The notes beneath the pieces were generated by a model that did not search any database, was not told where the DNA came from, and saw nothing but the letters and a program-made list of their open reading frames with translations. The position numbers and the translations under genes are program-made. From NCBI GenBank assembly GCA_026261815.1, contig JAMPIT010000862.1, forward strand, positions 992,001 to 1,056,000: 64,000 nt of DNA. The letters are read 5' to 3'. This stretch comes from Monarcha castaneiventris obscurior (taxonomy: Eukaryota > Chordata > Aves > Passeriformes > Monarchidae). Shown one piece after another: positions 48,501 to 62,589 of this stretch (position 1 is its first letter; each line of letters opens with the position of its first letter).

Positions 48501-49797
48501 AAAGCTGGTAGCATGCTGGACTTTCACAAGCAGAAAGACCTCCCAAAGTATGCAAGTTATTCCTGGCATGTTGTATTCTCAAGATGTCAAGGAAACATGG
48601 ATTATTTTTACACAAACAGGCAAATCAAAATGGTTCCTTAGCAAGCTCTCATGAACATTCTTGGGCCCTGAGAAGGAAAAGAAAAAAGAAAAGTAAGAAA
48701 AATCATTGCTTCTGAATTAGGTTTCTTAGACGGATTTTGTTGTCACACATTCAGAAGTTCATTTGCACCACTTTGGACCTCTGATGTATGATGGAGGGAG
48801 TGAAGGATAAAACAGAAAGAGCAAACAAGGACCACGAATCAATCTGGATATTTTATACTTGAGTGGATTTTTTTTCCATACTGTGAATTTATTTTCAAAT
48901 GTAGGCCGTGAAGAACCGCAAACATTTTTGGAAGTTCTTTTTAATAGCCATTGATTGAAAGGTGATGTGAAGGTGTTGAGAGGGAAAGGATCTCTGGAGC
49001 TGAGCAGGCCAGTGTGGAAAGGACACGCCAACATCTTGCTGGAAACCACAAAGCAGCACAGCAGCAAAAACCCTGGAGTGTCCTCAGCTCCCCTGACACT
49101 GCAGCACACAAATTCGGCTGCAGGTTTCACAAACATTGGAGGCTGTTTTGAAACTCCCTGTTATGGATTACAAATGCTGACTGCAGTTTCTAGGCAAAGG
49201 CAATTAGATATCACAGCTCTGGCCTCAGCTCAGTGTTTTATGTCTGAGCTTGTGTTACCGTGTAGGGTCCCCATGCATTGGATTGCCTCAGCCAAACCCA
49301 GTTCTGACACCCACCCAAATAATCTTGTGATTTACCATAATCCTGTGATTATGGTGAAACAATAAAAAGTACTGCCTGGCCTCAGCATTTTTCCCATTTC
49401 AATGCAGAGAAATATTTTTCCACACGGTGAAGGGATTTTTAGCAGAAAAGAGATGTAAAGCACACATAAATAGTGGCACTTAATGTGCATCCTCATCCAT
49501 AGTTGCTCCTGTGGGTAGTCTGTTTACTGGTTCCATACCCATGTTCAAATTCAGGAACAGCTCTTGCTGCTTGGGCTTGGTGGAGACTCAGCCAGCTGCC
49601 TTAAGCTTCATCTTGGCCCAACTACTGTCATTAATGCTTACATAGATCAGCATCAGTAACTATCCATAATTATACCTTCACTCAGTGGGAGGGTGGTTTT
49701 ATTGCAAATACTTTATCTCAGGAAAAACAAAAAAAGGGAAAGAGGGAACTTTTGTGTAGCCAAAACCTGCAGCAGCTGGGTGCTCTTGGGTTTGGTG

Positions 49798-49864
49798 CTG
49801 TGCAGGGCTGGGAGCTGGACTCAATGATCCCTGTGGGTCCATTCCAGCTCAGCTCCTTCTGTGA
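49798..49864 (+). mobile_element. Short CR1 3'-tail relic
   Basis: GGAGCTGGACTCAATGATCC followed by TGTGGGTCCATTCCAGCTCA resembles the last part of CR1-type elements (GTTGGACTCGATGATCCTTG and so on). Only about 65 bp are recognisable and the terminal octamers are lost. Confidence 0.6.
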
Positions 49865-52145
49865 CCTGTCAGTGGCTCCTGCACCACAGGGACTGTGCTG
49901 CTGTGTGAGGTGCATTGCGCCTGCATGAAATCAAACTTCATGCTGCCTTCTCTATTTCCCTTTTCTGTTTCTAACCTTGCACCTAATATTTGCCCTCTCT
50001 CGCCTGGCAGGCCTCAAGAAGCAGCTTTGGATGTGGTGCCAGCACAACAGCAGTGAGAGAAAGCAAGACAAGTACCTCCAAGAAGTAATAAATAGTACTC
50101 TTACTTCCTATTGTTCATCTGAATCTCCACTCCTGAGAACATGTGTTAAATCCTGAATTTTCCTTTTATTTATAGGCAGAACATCCAGCAAGTTAAAAAA
50201 CTGCATCACAAGGAGGTCCTAAGATGGGGCTTGCTCCAGTTTTCCTGCTGAGCATGTGTTTAGGAATTGCTGCTAAAAAAAAGTCAGAGAGGATGGTAGT
50301 TGCTGTGCTGTCACATGGCCTGATACAGCGCAGAATCTGCTTAGCATTCTTGAAGGGAAATTATCCAGTGCTGCAACTCACAATTTATAATTGGTTGCGT
50401 ATTAATATCTAAAAAAGGCAATAAAATCCACTGTGTGTTTAAAAAAAAATAGTAAGTAGGAGTATTACAAGCTGAGCAGTGAAAATCTGGAAGGCTTCTT
50501 GGCTAGAGCAAGGCTTTGTGCAGTGTTGTTTCTCCCATATTAATTACAAGCAATTTAAAATCATCTCCTTCCTTCAAGGAAGGATTTTGTTCAGCGTTTG
50601 TGTTAATTTTAATCTTGCTAACGTGATACTCTCTTGGAACCTCTCCCTTGTGTCATAACAGTGAGACATGCTGCCTCTTTTGTCCCTGCCCTTTGGGATA
50701 CACAGTTACTGCTGCTCGTTGCCTCAACCCTGCTGTGGTGACTATCAGTACACCTCCCTTGAAAGGAAAAGAAACCAAAACCCAACAGCAGCACTGTTCT
50801 TCCCCCCGCCCCCCCGAGTTCACTTTTATTTGTAGTATTTAAGCTAGACTGTGCAAGTGCCTCATGAAAATCGGGGGTTTAAAATGTATGGTGCTGTATT
50901 AGAGTGGAAAGCTTGTTATTCAGCACACTAATTATTTCTGAGTCACTGTATTTATGAAATGTCATGTAATAACTACTTCACCGCCACGCAAAATAAATAG
51001 TGCAAAAGCAGGCACTTTATGATTTTGACATTTTAGTGTATAAACATATTCCTGAATCTCTCTGGGGGCTACTGGGAATCAGATAATGTTTTTATGACTT
51101 CTAAAAAAATGACATTGAATTTCACAATCTGTAACACTCCATATATATCTTTAATGTTGTGCATTTTATTACAGCCTCAGTGGCTTATACTGCAAGTGCC
51201 AGCTGCAAAGAGAAAACCTGCAAAGGTGGGCTTGTGGAACTGGGGGGAAACAAGAGGGTAAAGCCTTGCAGTGCACACCTCAAAGCCCTTGGACCAGCTG
51301 TAATGGCAGATCCCAGGCCATGCCGGGACACCAGAATTCCTCTTCAGCTTTTTTCATTTCTGGATGGATTATGAAGCCCTTGCTGAAGGAGGCTTTCTGC
51401 TCACGCTTGTCACTAGAGGATAAATAAGTTTGGGGTTTTGTCAAGCCCTGTATGAATGACCTGTTAACTCCAGAGTAACTGGGACACCTTGAATGACACT
51501 CTGGGAGTGAGTGCAGAGGGAAGAAGGACGGTTTGCTGCTTCAAATGGGCTTCTGAGTAGTCCCGCATGGTCCCTGAGAACAATGGGTGGATGCTTATCA
51601 GAATATGTGACTTCAGAAACTGCTGTGCCTAAACCCAGGCCTTTTGTGCTCCTCTGCAAAGATGACTTGGTGTTACTAAAGTTGTGGGTCATTTACTTGA
51701 ATGCTGGAAGAAGTGTCTTTTGACATACTTATCCAGGAGCTTTTGGGAAAGGGGCAAGGGATGCGGAAGCAGTCACAGCTCCAGAAAAACTCAAATTGTC
51801 ACTGAAAAGGAGAGGAAGCCATGGCCACTGGTGGAGGATGGGGTCAGTCCTCCCCTTTCTGACATGGGGCAGGACAGCAGCCTCTTGTCAGAGCTGCCAA
51901 ACTGCTTCACATGTACATGAATACAGAATGGAGCCCTGAAACTGTGGGGACCTGGCTGGGTCCTGCTTCATCTGAATTTACAGCAGTTGGCAGATGGATG
52001 TGAAACAACCTCTCCTTGGTGCTGTACCTGTTGGCATTAATAAATTACAAGGAGTGTGGAGTGTGATCTACCATACATTTTGCTGGAAGTGGTGAAATGA
52101 TTTACCCTTTCCACAGTAGACTAGACTGGTTATCCTTAGAACAAT
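49865..52145. other. Intergenic DNA (part 4)
   Basis: No gene recognised. A-rich and AT-rich runs occur near 50440 and 51100-51150. Nothing exon-like. Confidence 0.5.
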
Positions 52146-52726
52146 CAGCCCCCTGAGCTGGTAGGCAGGGACAGGGAGCAGAAAAGACCCCCTGTAATCT
52201 AGAAGAAGGTAGGCAGCAACCTGTAGCACTACTTAGATGCTCACAAGTCTATTGGGCAGAATGGGATTCACCTGAGGGCACTGAGGGAGCTGGTGGAAGG
52301 GCTCACCAAGCCACTCTCCATCATTTACTATCAGTCCTGGCTGACCACAGAGGTCCCAGATGCTGGAGGTTGGACACCCACCCACAAGAAGGGCTGGAAG
52401 GAGAATCTGGGGAACTCCAGGCCTGCTAGCCTGACCTTAGTGCCTGGGAAGGTTATGGAGCAAACCTTGAGTGTGATCATGCAGCATGTACAGGACAGCC
52501 AGGGGACCAGGGACAGCCAGGGTGATCTTAGGAAAGGCAGTTCCTGCCTGACCAACCTGATCTCCTTTTATGGCCAGGTGATAAGTGCCTTATTGAACAC
52601 AGTAACCAATGAGTGGACGTGGCACTCAGTGCTGTGGTTCAGTTGATGAGGTGGTGATCGGTCAAAGGCTGAACTCAATGATCCTGGATGTCTTTTCCAA
52701 TCTGAACGATTCTATGATTCTATGAT
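52146..52726 (+). mobile_element. CR1 LINE with internal deletion: RT N-terminal segment joined to 3' tail
   Basis: 52146-52580 encodes the start of the CR1 reverse-transcriptase region: LTKPLSIIYYQSWLT, a HKKGWKENLGNSRPASLT segment (HKKG...NYRPVSLTS in active CR1), PGKVMEQ and SCLTNLISFYGQV. After about 30 unassigned bases the 3' end follows from about 52612: GGCACTCAGTGCTG, CTGAACTCAATGATCC, TCTTTTCCAATCTG and two copies of the terminal ATTCTATG octamer. Everything from the catalytic motifs to the ORF2 C-terminus is missing, so it cannot be active. Confidence 0.88.
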
Positions 52727-55700
52727 GTATTTCTTTTCTGACTTTGCTGTAAATACAAGCAGCTATCAAGAATGCCTCTGACTATTATATCCAAGGATAA
52801 GTGTTTGAGATACATGAGAGACACTCGGGGAATGGGTAAGTTTTCAGTAGAGAAAAAATGTCCTGAGATCAATTTACTGATTCAGTAGTGAAGTCCTCAT
52901 ATGATATAAAATGTAATGCAATTGTCCATGGCCCTAATAAAATCTTGACTTTTCCACCAAGCTTTCATCTATAAAAACCAAATTTATCTGGCATTTGTCT
53001 GCATTTTGAAAGGGACAGGGATTTTTTGAAATAGATATGATAGTAATCCTTTATGGTACATTAATATAGGAGAACAATAATTTGTTGCATTTTCTTCACA
53101 CAGAAACAATCAGCTAGGAAATGTGCATAATAATTGTCTTTGTCCTTCATTGTCACAGGCCATTAGCTAATGAATTTAAGCTGTACTTGGCTCTTGCTAC
53201 AATAAGAAAACTACATTAGAGATCTTGTAGCCTTGGTATTATATAAAACCTTTCAGTGGGTTTTATTTTAGTCTCACTGAGGTGATGCTGCCATGGGCTG
53301 AGGAATGCATCTCAATTTTGTGGTGAGCAGTGAGATCAGCATGGACTGATGTAGTGGGTCAAGCAAGCTGAAGGGCATCTATGCTTATTGAAGCTGCCAG
53401 GTACCAGACCCTCTTTCTTTGGTTTCTTATACTTTAGCCAAACTTTTCATGCCTGCTCTTGCGACAATTTCAGGTTCATCCTTTGGGTGGGAAGATTTGC
53501 TCAACTCATTCAAGTGGTACCAAGATTCATGCAATGGAAAATAAGTAATTGGGCAATGCTTTAAATAAACGACAGCCTCACGTTAAGTTGTTCAGTTTTA
53601 CTGCCTGTGCAGTTTGCCCTCTCCACAAAGAGGCTGGCAAAAGAAAACCCTGTGATGGAAGAAGTGATTTTCACAGGCCTGAGCAAATAGGAGCTGTTGC
53701 TGCTGCACTGGACACCGGGATCCGCAGGCCAGCAGAGGGGTACAGTGGATTGCTCTTTGGGATGCCAGCTGCTGCAGCCTCCCAAGAGGCACTCCCACTG
53801 CCCAGCCATACTGGGACACACCAGTCCCCCAGCTACTCTGTCGTTGTTCCCAGCTGTGGCACAGCTGGGAAGTGACACACCATTCCTGCTGCTTCATGTG
53901 TCACCGCCTGCTCCCAGGAAAGAAACAACCCAAGAGTTCAGTTGGGTTGCTGCCACCTTTGGGCTGCCAGAATGGTGTGCAGAACAGCTGGAGCAAGAGA
54001 CAAAATCCATACCACTGTTATTTGTGTTTGGCATCTTACAAGTATCAGAAAAAGGACCTGAAACTTCTGAGCATTACTTTGTACCTGAGCTTTTAGCTCA
54101 TGGATGTCTTAGACTTGGGAGGAGAATGGATGATGAGTGTGTGACACACATCTGCTGCAGGCACTCTTAGTAGAACATTGTGGCATCATTCTGCGTCTGT
54201 TCAGGGATTACTGCTTCTGCACAACCTGCAACACCACAGCAGTAAGGGATGGCTGTGGCAAAACATGGTCAAGTTTTGTTGTGTCCTGCAGAGAGAGATG
54301 GCCCCAGGCAGCCGGCAGTGCAGGGTACTGCACCTGCAAAGTCATGTGAGAAATGGGTTGGGACTGCCACTCCTGTTAACAGGCACCATTTACTCCCTTA
54401 CCTCTTTTCATCCCCCGAATCAGACTCTGGGCTTTCCATGTGCCTGCAGACCCCATGGGGCTGTCCTGTCTGCCTCCTGGGGCAAATGTTTCAATGGATA
54501 GTGCAGGAGATGTTCTGAACGCCATACCCCAAACCATGGTGTAAAATGAGCATTGCTGGCAGCAGAACCAGTGGCTGGAAAGCTTTGGTGCTCCAAGGTG
54601 TGCAGGGGGCAGGTGCCAGGTAGCAGCGATCACCCATTTTTCTAAACCGGCAACACTTACAGCCCTACTGACAGAGGTTGACTCACACCAGAAGTAAATT
54701 CAATATGCATGAAAGGACTCTTGTTCTTCCTCAGTGGAGAGCATAAAGACATACTGTCAGACAAACTAATCTCTCTCTGATAATTTTCTTTTCAACATCA
54801 TTGAACTGTCATTTCTCCTGGGCTTTGCCAGAATATTTGACATATCCGTTGTTTCCCAAAACAGACAAATTCTGCTAGCTTGGCTGATACAGGAATTTCT
54901 GCCAGGACGAGAGATACTGAGATGCCTCTATCAGCCTTGTGCTGTTGTTGTGCAGGTCCTTTGCTGAGCTCTGGAGCTCTGGTTAGGGATGAAAGGAAGG
55001 TACCTTGGTAATTGATTAGGTTGCATCTCTTAGTGCAGCAATGGAATCGTTTCCAGCACTTGACCTGGGCTGGGAGCACATTTGCTGGGCTTTTGTGATT
55101 CTACTTTTTTTTACTGGAGAGAAACCCATCTACACTTCCAGATCTTTAATTTCAAAACCAGTGATTCAAGGTGGCCCCAGGCATTAGTGTGTCACCTAGC
55201 TCCACTTAGGAAGTAGCCCCAAATAGAGATTTCCCTTTTTTTGCAATTGTCCCTCTACACGGCTGACAAAGCAGTCACTCCTAGGCATGTGTGAAGAGTC
55301 AGTAAGATTCCTAAAACTAGTCAGAGGGAAAAAAAATTGAATTTCCCATCCCAAGGCTGTGGATGAAAGATATCTACACTGACCAACCTCCTCCTTCAGC
55401 CAGGGACTCACTGAGGACTCTGCTGCAGTGATATATGGTACTTAAGGCTGCATGTTCTCCACAGCTCTTGCAGAGGAATTTAACAGAAATAACAGAAATG
55501 AAATTGTGAAGTGGGGGAAAAGGAGGAGCCCAAACATGACCATGATCTGGCAAAATAAGTGCTACATACCATTTGTCAGCCCTTTTATTTTGTGGAAAAT
55601 AACTGTTTTCTGACAGTGTGACTTTTATATATACAGCCTAAAAAGTATAGAGGGCGATTAGTGATAACTCAGTTAAAAATAACTTGCAACACCATTTAAA

Positions 55701-56779
55701 TCCCTGTGGGTTAATCTGGGCATAATGAAGAACAGTTTCTGAGTCTGGAATTATCTAACTTGGCTGTGATTATCTAGTTTAATTTCCAGATTAACTAGAG
55801 ATATTTAGCTAAACTGGGTGGCTGCTGAGGTATTAAAAGTAGGAGCAGGAAACTTTGCAGTCATTTTTACAACACAGTTAATTGCTTGTCCTCTCAAAGC
55901 TGAGTCTCTCCACACCATTTCACGCCTGCCCAACACCATTACTGCAAACTCTTGTCCACTTGAATGTCTTGCATACTTGAGCAGGTCCTTGGGGCTCATT
56001 TTCATGAGCTGTAACTGTGATAATTGCACCTCTTCTCCAGGATGAAAGCTACACCACACATACATATTTCCATTCTGTGCTTTAAGATACTTTTCCTCAA
56101 GCACCAATGTCCTATTGTGTGATGTTTGGGATTCTGGTTGTACAAGCAGTTAGCTACAAATTTCCCCCCAGTCTGGTAGGAACATCTTTTTGCGTAATAG
56201 ATTGTCTTATCACATCTGTAAGGTAATTGCTTCTCCACTGGCTTCCAAGAAAGCCTCAGATTTGATCTATGATGGCCTGTGCATTCCTAATGCCTGAGCT
56301 CCATGGAAATGTACCCCTGATACTGATGAACTGTGTGGATGACTGATGGTGTCGATCCAAAGTTAACTAGGCATTCTCTTGAAAGATGACATATATTATA
56401 TTTGGGCAAAGAGGAGTTTCCTGCATAATCTTCAGAGACAGCTGTGTTACATTTTATGATTTCTCTGGTAGTTACAGAAATGCAGATAAAAGACTTTACA
56501 TTTTCCCAGTTTACTATTCTGATTGCATGTCCAGCTACTGATCCTCTGATAAACAGGTTCACAGTGGAAAAAAATCCATGGGGCTGTACAACCTTCACTC
56601 CTTGACCTTCCCATCACTGAATCTGCAGTTTCCTTAGATGCTACCATGAAGCATCTACAGCTGATTAATCAGAGATTCGTCATAGCCAGGATCATGTAAA
56701 ATGGGTATGGGAGCCAGGAATCAAGTCTGCCTCTGAACTTGCTCCATCTCTTATTTTCTTCCATAGCTCTTAGAAAAAT
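52727..56779. other. Intergenic DNA (part 5)
   Basis: No exon, RNA gene or named repeat recognised. Short frames only, including a 157-residue plus-strand frame at 53697-54170 that has no domain I know. Confidence 0.5.
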
Positions 56780-57052
56780 CTCCAACTGGCTTCACCCTCC
56801 TGTCAGGGAGTTGTAGAGGATAAGGTCCCTCCTGAGCCTCCTTTCCTCCAGGCTGAACACCCCCAGCTCCCTCAGCTGCTCCTCATGAGAACTGTGCTCC
56901 AGACTGTTCCCCTGCCCTTCCCTGGACACGCTCCAGCACTCCATGTCTTTTTTGTCCTGGGGAGCCCAAACTGAACACAGGAATCAAGGTGTGGCATCAC
57001 CAGTGCCCAGTACAGGGGGTGATCACTGCCCTGGTCCTGCTGGCCACATTAT
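56780..57052 (-). mobile_element. CR1 LINE fragment, antisense
   Basis: The plus strand reads as the reverse complement of CR1: TAAGGTCCCTCCTGAGCCTC, TTTCCTCCAGGCTGAACACC, CCCAGCTCCCTCAGCTGCTC, then GGACACGCTCCAGCAC and GATCACTGCCCTGGTCCTGC. Both the 3' tail and the 5' part are missing. It belongs to a different-looking subfamily from the copy at 184-1081. Confidence 0.9.
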
Positions 57053-57261
57053 GAGCTGTTTATTCTCAGAAGAAGAGAGGGAGGAAGGCATTCTTTGCCT
57101 CATTAGTACTGCAGGATGTCGTATACAGGAATAATTACACTCTGCAAAAAGGCTAGGGAGACCACACAGGAAGGGTATTGAAGAATTGGAAAGGGTACAG
57201 GATACACCAAGCATGATAAAAAATTGAAAGCTGTTATTTATGGACAAAGTACAGGCTGCTC

Positions 57262-57291
57262 TTTTTTTTTCTTTTTTTTTTTTTTTTTTTT
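57262..57291 (-). repeat. Poly(T) tract with one C interruption
   Basis: T9, C, then T20, equal to an A-rich run on the minus strand. No retrogene or SINE body recognised next to it. Confidence 0.9.
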
Positions 57292-60200
57292 GAGTTGAGA
57301 GGAGAGAAGCAAGATATCAAAAGGTAATGACAAAACTCATTCAGACCATTGCAAACTGACTGAAAAGCAAGTTGTTAATAAACCTGGAGAATCCAACACT
57401 AATCCAGGGTGTTCTGATCCAGAGCAGGAAAATGCTGTCTGTAGCATTGGGTCTCCACCCTCAGTGCCCCATCTTTGCCCTTGCCTCCACAGGCTGAACT
57501 GCATTGCGACTTCTGCATTTCAGGAATGTGACTCCTGTCCTTGACCTCCTCTGCAGATAAACACAACGTGCCCCTTACTGCCGAGTGGTTTGGGGAGAAT
57601 GTCAGCCAGACAAGAGAGGGGAGATAAAGGCAAGACAGGTGAGGATGTTTTTCATCTGCTCTGGTTTGAACCCTCCTTCTTGACTTTGCCTACAAGACTT
57701 CGGGCAGTGGGGTTTAGAGGGGCAGGCCAGGGGGTAGCTGGTGCCTCTGGGGTGGCATAATGAAGCTGGTCACAGGAGAGCAAAGGGGCTGTGACATGAG
57801 GCTGCCACTCGGGGAACTGGCATTTTGGGTACCCCTTGTGGCACAGAGCTGGAAGGGGAGGCACCACAGGATCTCACCACATACAAGTGCAGGCTCCAGC
57901 CACAGCAAGAGAGTGGGAGAAAAATCAATCCGTAAGGAAGAGGCGCTGGTGAGTTACCCCAGCCGCTGTCTGCAGATTCCTTTTGGCAGCAGGGCTCTCC
58001 AGGGGGCAGGCTCTGGATTAGGAGGTTTCAGAGAGTGGGTGCCTGTACACAGCTCTGCTGGGACCTGGCCTGGGAGGGAATGCTGCACAGGTAAGCTGGT
58101 CCACAGGCAAGAGCCAGGCTGGGCTGCCTGCCTTGGGCTGGGCCAGAGCAGTAACAAAACACAAGCCCACCAGAGTGCATCCCAAAATCTACTTCTTTTG
58201 CTGGCAAGGCAAGAACAAATGGTGATGTTTCTATGCCTCATGCCTTAAGCACAGCTGGGAGTATTGCTGAAATGATCTGCTTTTGTTCCAGGCTATGATA
58301 GGAGCTGGGCTGTCGGATTCTGCAATGTGGGAACTGCCTTTCCCAGCCACCTGTCTCAAAGTCAAGCTTTCAGAGCACAAATAAAATGGGATATTCCATA
58401 CACACATACCCACACACCCCTTCAACTGTCACTGATATTTAGCAGAGGGAATATTTAAAACATTATTCCCTCCAATACAGAATGGCTTTCAGGTGTAACC
58501 AGATCATGTGGGAAGACATTGAGTGGAATTTTATCAGCAACAAGCAAGAAACAAATGAAGAAAGGAGGATTAAAAAATGATGGTTTTTACTATCTATATT
58601 ATGATTAGTTATGTGTGTATATATATATATTTATATATGTATTTTTTAAATTACTGTTGGGATGTGAGGAAACAAAGGAAAAGAGCAGACAATGTAGCGT
58701 TACTTGTCACAGAACAGAATGTTACGGTGTCAAGCACCAGTTAGAGAAATGTTGGGGAGCAGGAGGATGGTACTTTACAAATATCACTGAGGTCAGCGCA
58801 AATTCTGCACTACTTCCATTAACAGGGGATCAAAGGTTTGATGGGATCTAGAAATACAAGGAGGTTAAAACGTGGCAGGTGTAGGTAACCTCATCTACAC
58901 AGCCCTTTGCCTCAGAAAGCAGAATGTTCTTGCAAATTTGACATAATCCAATTCCTTGATTTCCTCAGTGACATTTCTGCAGGCTCATGTACAGAAGGAC
59001 AGGGAAATGGAGATTTATGACAGCTATTCCTAGCAAAGGTCATTTCTTTATTGGTGAACAACCTGTCCTTAGTCATGCTGATGACGAAGGATAAGGGAGA
59101 GGCTGGAGAGCTTTAAAACTTGACAGGGAGTAACAGAAATAGAGCATAGATCATCTCTCTACTTGGAACAGGAAGCTTGAAATCTCCCACCATCAGTCAA
59201 AGCCAGGGAGCAGGAGGCAAAGTCCAGAAAAAAAAAATACACAGGGATTTCTGTGGCGATTGTGAGGGAGTCTGAGTGTTGAGATAGCAAGTGGAAAAGA
59301 GGAGCCACAGAGGATGAGTTTTGGGATACTAAGGGTGTCCTCAATGGAACCAGCTGCTTATAAGGAACAGGGTCAGGTTGCTCTGGTGCCTCCCTGGTCA
59401 GCCCCACCAACTTCCCAGCTTGAGCAGCTCTCAGCATCCTGTCCCATGCCACTTCCAGAACAACACAGACTAGAGTGTGCTCAAATATACACTGATACAT
59501 TTCCTCAGCTGTCCTTCCATAGGCAAGGAAGGCAGTGGAAGGCAGCAGATTTGACATGAATATGGTTTAAACAGATTGTGTCACACACATTATATATCTT
59601 TATATAATAAAACAGTATTTGCCTATTCGTCACATGACTATTTTTTCCTGTTTGTAGAAGAGATTTAACACTGTACATAAAATGATGCATCATTTTTTTC
59701 ATAATCAGAAGGACCCTTCTGGGAGCCACATGAGAGTCGTTCACTCAGCTACTGACCTTAAAAGAGAGCACTGGGTCCCTTGGTGTAACCAACTTCACTT
59801 GTTTCCACCATCAAGCTCATAATATTGAATTAAGTAAAAATGTGACCATTTCCCCAAAGCTTGGCTCAGACCCTGAGCTGAGCTATGGTTTTAGCTGGGT
59901 CACTGTCACAAACCAGGCTTGTGGCCAGCAGGACTAGTCAAGAGATGTTTGCAATATGGAAATGAAGTCAACATGGGGGTTCCTTGCTGACCCATCTGAG
60001 TGCCTGACCCAAGGAGGATGTATGGGGCTCTTCATCCATGCCCTTGCTAATCCCTTTTTGCCATTTTTTGGCTCCTCTGGGCTGTGAGATGCCAACAGAA
60101 GTCACAAGAGCTTTTGAGTTGGCCTGGTGTTAAGACTCAGTCCAGAAACCTGAGAACGCTGTGGTGGCCTCTAGCTTCCCACCTGCAGCTGAAGATCTTG

Positions 60201-61909
60201 CCTTTCCTCCCACAGCAATTCCTCAAAGCCTTTGAGATCTCCTAAAGCTTTCCCCAAAATTGCAAGAACTGAGGATGGCTGCTAAAACTGTAAAAGAGAT
60301 AATTTGTAGGATAATTGCCAGTGTTATATTTCTCCCCACACAACAAAGGCAAAAGCAGCCTTATGCCGTGTACCTCCCAGGCCTGGTGTAACTTGAATCC
60401 AAAAGCTATGAAGGAAATGGAAAACATTAATAAATAATGATGTTTGAAACACAAGTCACTGAACAAACCACCAAAGACCTTCTGTGTTTATTCCACTGGA
60501 CAGAAAATGTTCATCTCAGTTTGAGGAAACTAAGACCTTGGTCATAGATATGTCTTAGCAATTAGCCTGGGTGCTGCAGGTTATCCAGGAGATAAATCAG
60601 AGAAATTAATGGATTAACGTTTGGTTATATACTCAGAATAAAGGCAACTTTTGAAATAAAATCAGCACAACTGATTACTTGATATTTCTCTGGTATGAAG
60701 AACCAAACATCTCCTCAGGGCCACTGGAATTTTAAATTGCCTTGTTTGATCCACCTTACAGCTGCCACTTTTCCATCTGGTATTTTCCAAGTCAAAACCA
60801 AGCATCTGTGTGCTCCATACAGCATGTTCTCAGCCTGATGTGCTCTGGAAATCGTGGCCTCATTTCCCAAATCCTAAGCAGGTGATCTCTACTTAAACAG
60901 CCCAGTGATGTCTCCCTCAAGTGTGTTGGAATTACTCTGTGTGTATAAACCAGCTGCAAAAGTGGGACAAATGTGCAAAATCTTCAAATTTTAACTTCAA
61001 AAATATTCAGGGAAAAAAAGAAAAGGATTTTCCAAGAAAATCTGTCTGAGTAGTACAACTATCTGCAACATTTCAGTATAACACTTCAGAAAAAAAGGAC
61101 AATCACTGCCTCTTCCAGGACAGCTCCAAGTACACACCCTCTGGCAGCCAGGGTAAAGGCTGAAGAGTAACACGTTATAAGCAAAGGGCTGACCTTTTCT
61201 ATAGCCCAAATATTCAACCTCTCCAAAGTAACTTAGCTCAGCTTAGGCCTGTGGCCATCTACACAGTCATTCTTTCTCTCCTTTCACTCCAGCCACTGAA
61301 TGCTGGCAGCCTCTGCGATGTGCCAGCACAGCGAGAGGCAGCTTAGGGGAAAGGAGGAAAACACTGGGATAAGGAGCTTCCCAGACTGTGGATCACGCTT
61401 GCACTCCATTTGGTTTGTCATGGGAAAGAACACAGAGGACTGCAAAGCCCTGAGGCTTCAATTTTACAGCTGCTCTCAGAGCTCCACTGCATTATCTTCC
61501 TTATTTCTCTGTGCCTCCACTTGATAGCTGGCTTGGTTTCTGACTTGGCTGGCTGATAGGTTTGGGATTAGCTCCCAGAGAGCACGCAACCACGTTACTC
61601 TGACTCGGGAATTTACCTACTGCCTACCTTTATGGCACTTTGGGATCCCAAACTTAAACACACCTGTGTGGGTGTCCAGAGGGCACGTGGGCAACACGCA
61701 GCGTGAACCAGAGTAGCCACAGGCTAATTTTAGCTTAATGCTGGAGCCCAGCACCGAGGGTTTACACCCGGGTCCCAACACATCCCTCACGGGGACTGTA
61801 GGAGAAGCTTTCAGCCAGCGTGACCACGGGGAATTCACAGCCACATCCCACATCACCCCTCTCGCTGCTCCGTTCTCCCTTGCAGATACTTTAACATCAA
61901 ACTGCACAC
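57292..61909. other. Intergenic DNA upstream of the second CpG island
   Basis: No credible exon. A TA-rich tract lies at 58611-58640. The sequence is AT-leaning and becomes GC-rich only after about 61900. Confidence 0.5.
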
Positions 61910-62363
61910 AACATCCAGCCCCCGCCGCCGGGGTGCCGTTCCCAGAGCACGCAGGTTAAATCAGCAGAGAAACATGGTCCTGCCCGCGGTATTTCATTTC
62001 CGTCAATTTCCCCTCCGCACCCGAACTCCGGAGCCCCTGAAGGAGCGGGGCCTGCGCTGCAGGACTTCGCTCGGGCCTGGCGCTTGACTGACCCCTCCTC
62101 GAGGCGGGCCCAGCGCGGGGACTGTCCCTCGCCGCGGTTCCTCCTCCCCTCCCGCCGCCTCGATCCGGAGCCGCTCGCCCCCTCAGCCGCCCCGTGCCCA
62201 CCTCACGGAAGGCACCTGTGGTTCCCGCCCCGGCTCCCTCCGTCCCTGCCCCGGCCCTTCCCTTCCCTTCCCGCCGCTCCCCGGCCCTGAGGCGGCGGCG
62301 AGTCCCGGGGGCGGCGGCGGAGCCACACCCCTGCCCTGACCGCGGCTTTAGGAAGCACAGCAG

Positions 62364-62589
62364 CCAATAGCCGGGCGCCTTTGTGCTGACAGACGGCCGT
62401 GTTGACCTATCGTATGGCCCCTCCTCACAACTAGCCCCGCCTCCCCGGGCTCACTGACCAATCAGAGCAGAGGTGGAGCTAGAGACGGAGGTGAGGATCT
62501 GGAACCCGTCTTCCCCCACCCCTCCTCCGAGAGAATGATTGACAGCAGCAGTACCCAATGGGCTGCGGAGAGCCCGCGGCGGGGCCAAT
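62364..62589 (+). promoter_or_regulatory. Array of four CCAAT (NF-Y) boxes
   Basis: CCAAT occurs on the plus strand at 62364-62368, 62458-62462, 62555-62559 and 62585-62589. The second, CTGACCAATCAGAG, is a full NF-Y consensus. All precede the presumed first exon within about 275 bp of its inferred start. Confidence 0.7.

Larger units (their letters stand above)
35340..49797. other. Intergenic DNA (part 3)
   Basis: No credible exon or RNA gene over 14 kb. Small items are an (AGATG)4 repeat at 36651-36670, a GC-rich patch at about 39100-39560, and T/G-rich patches near 42108-42145 and 43318-43394. Longer frames in the GC-rich patch reflect composition. Confidence 0.5.
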
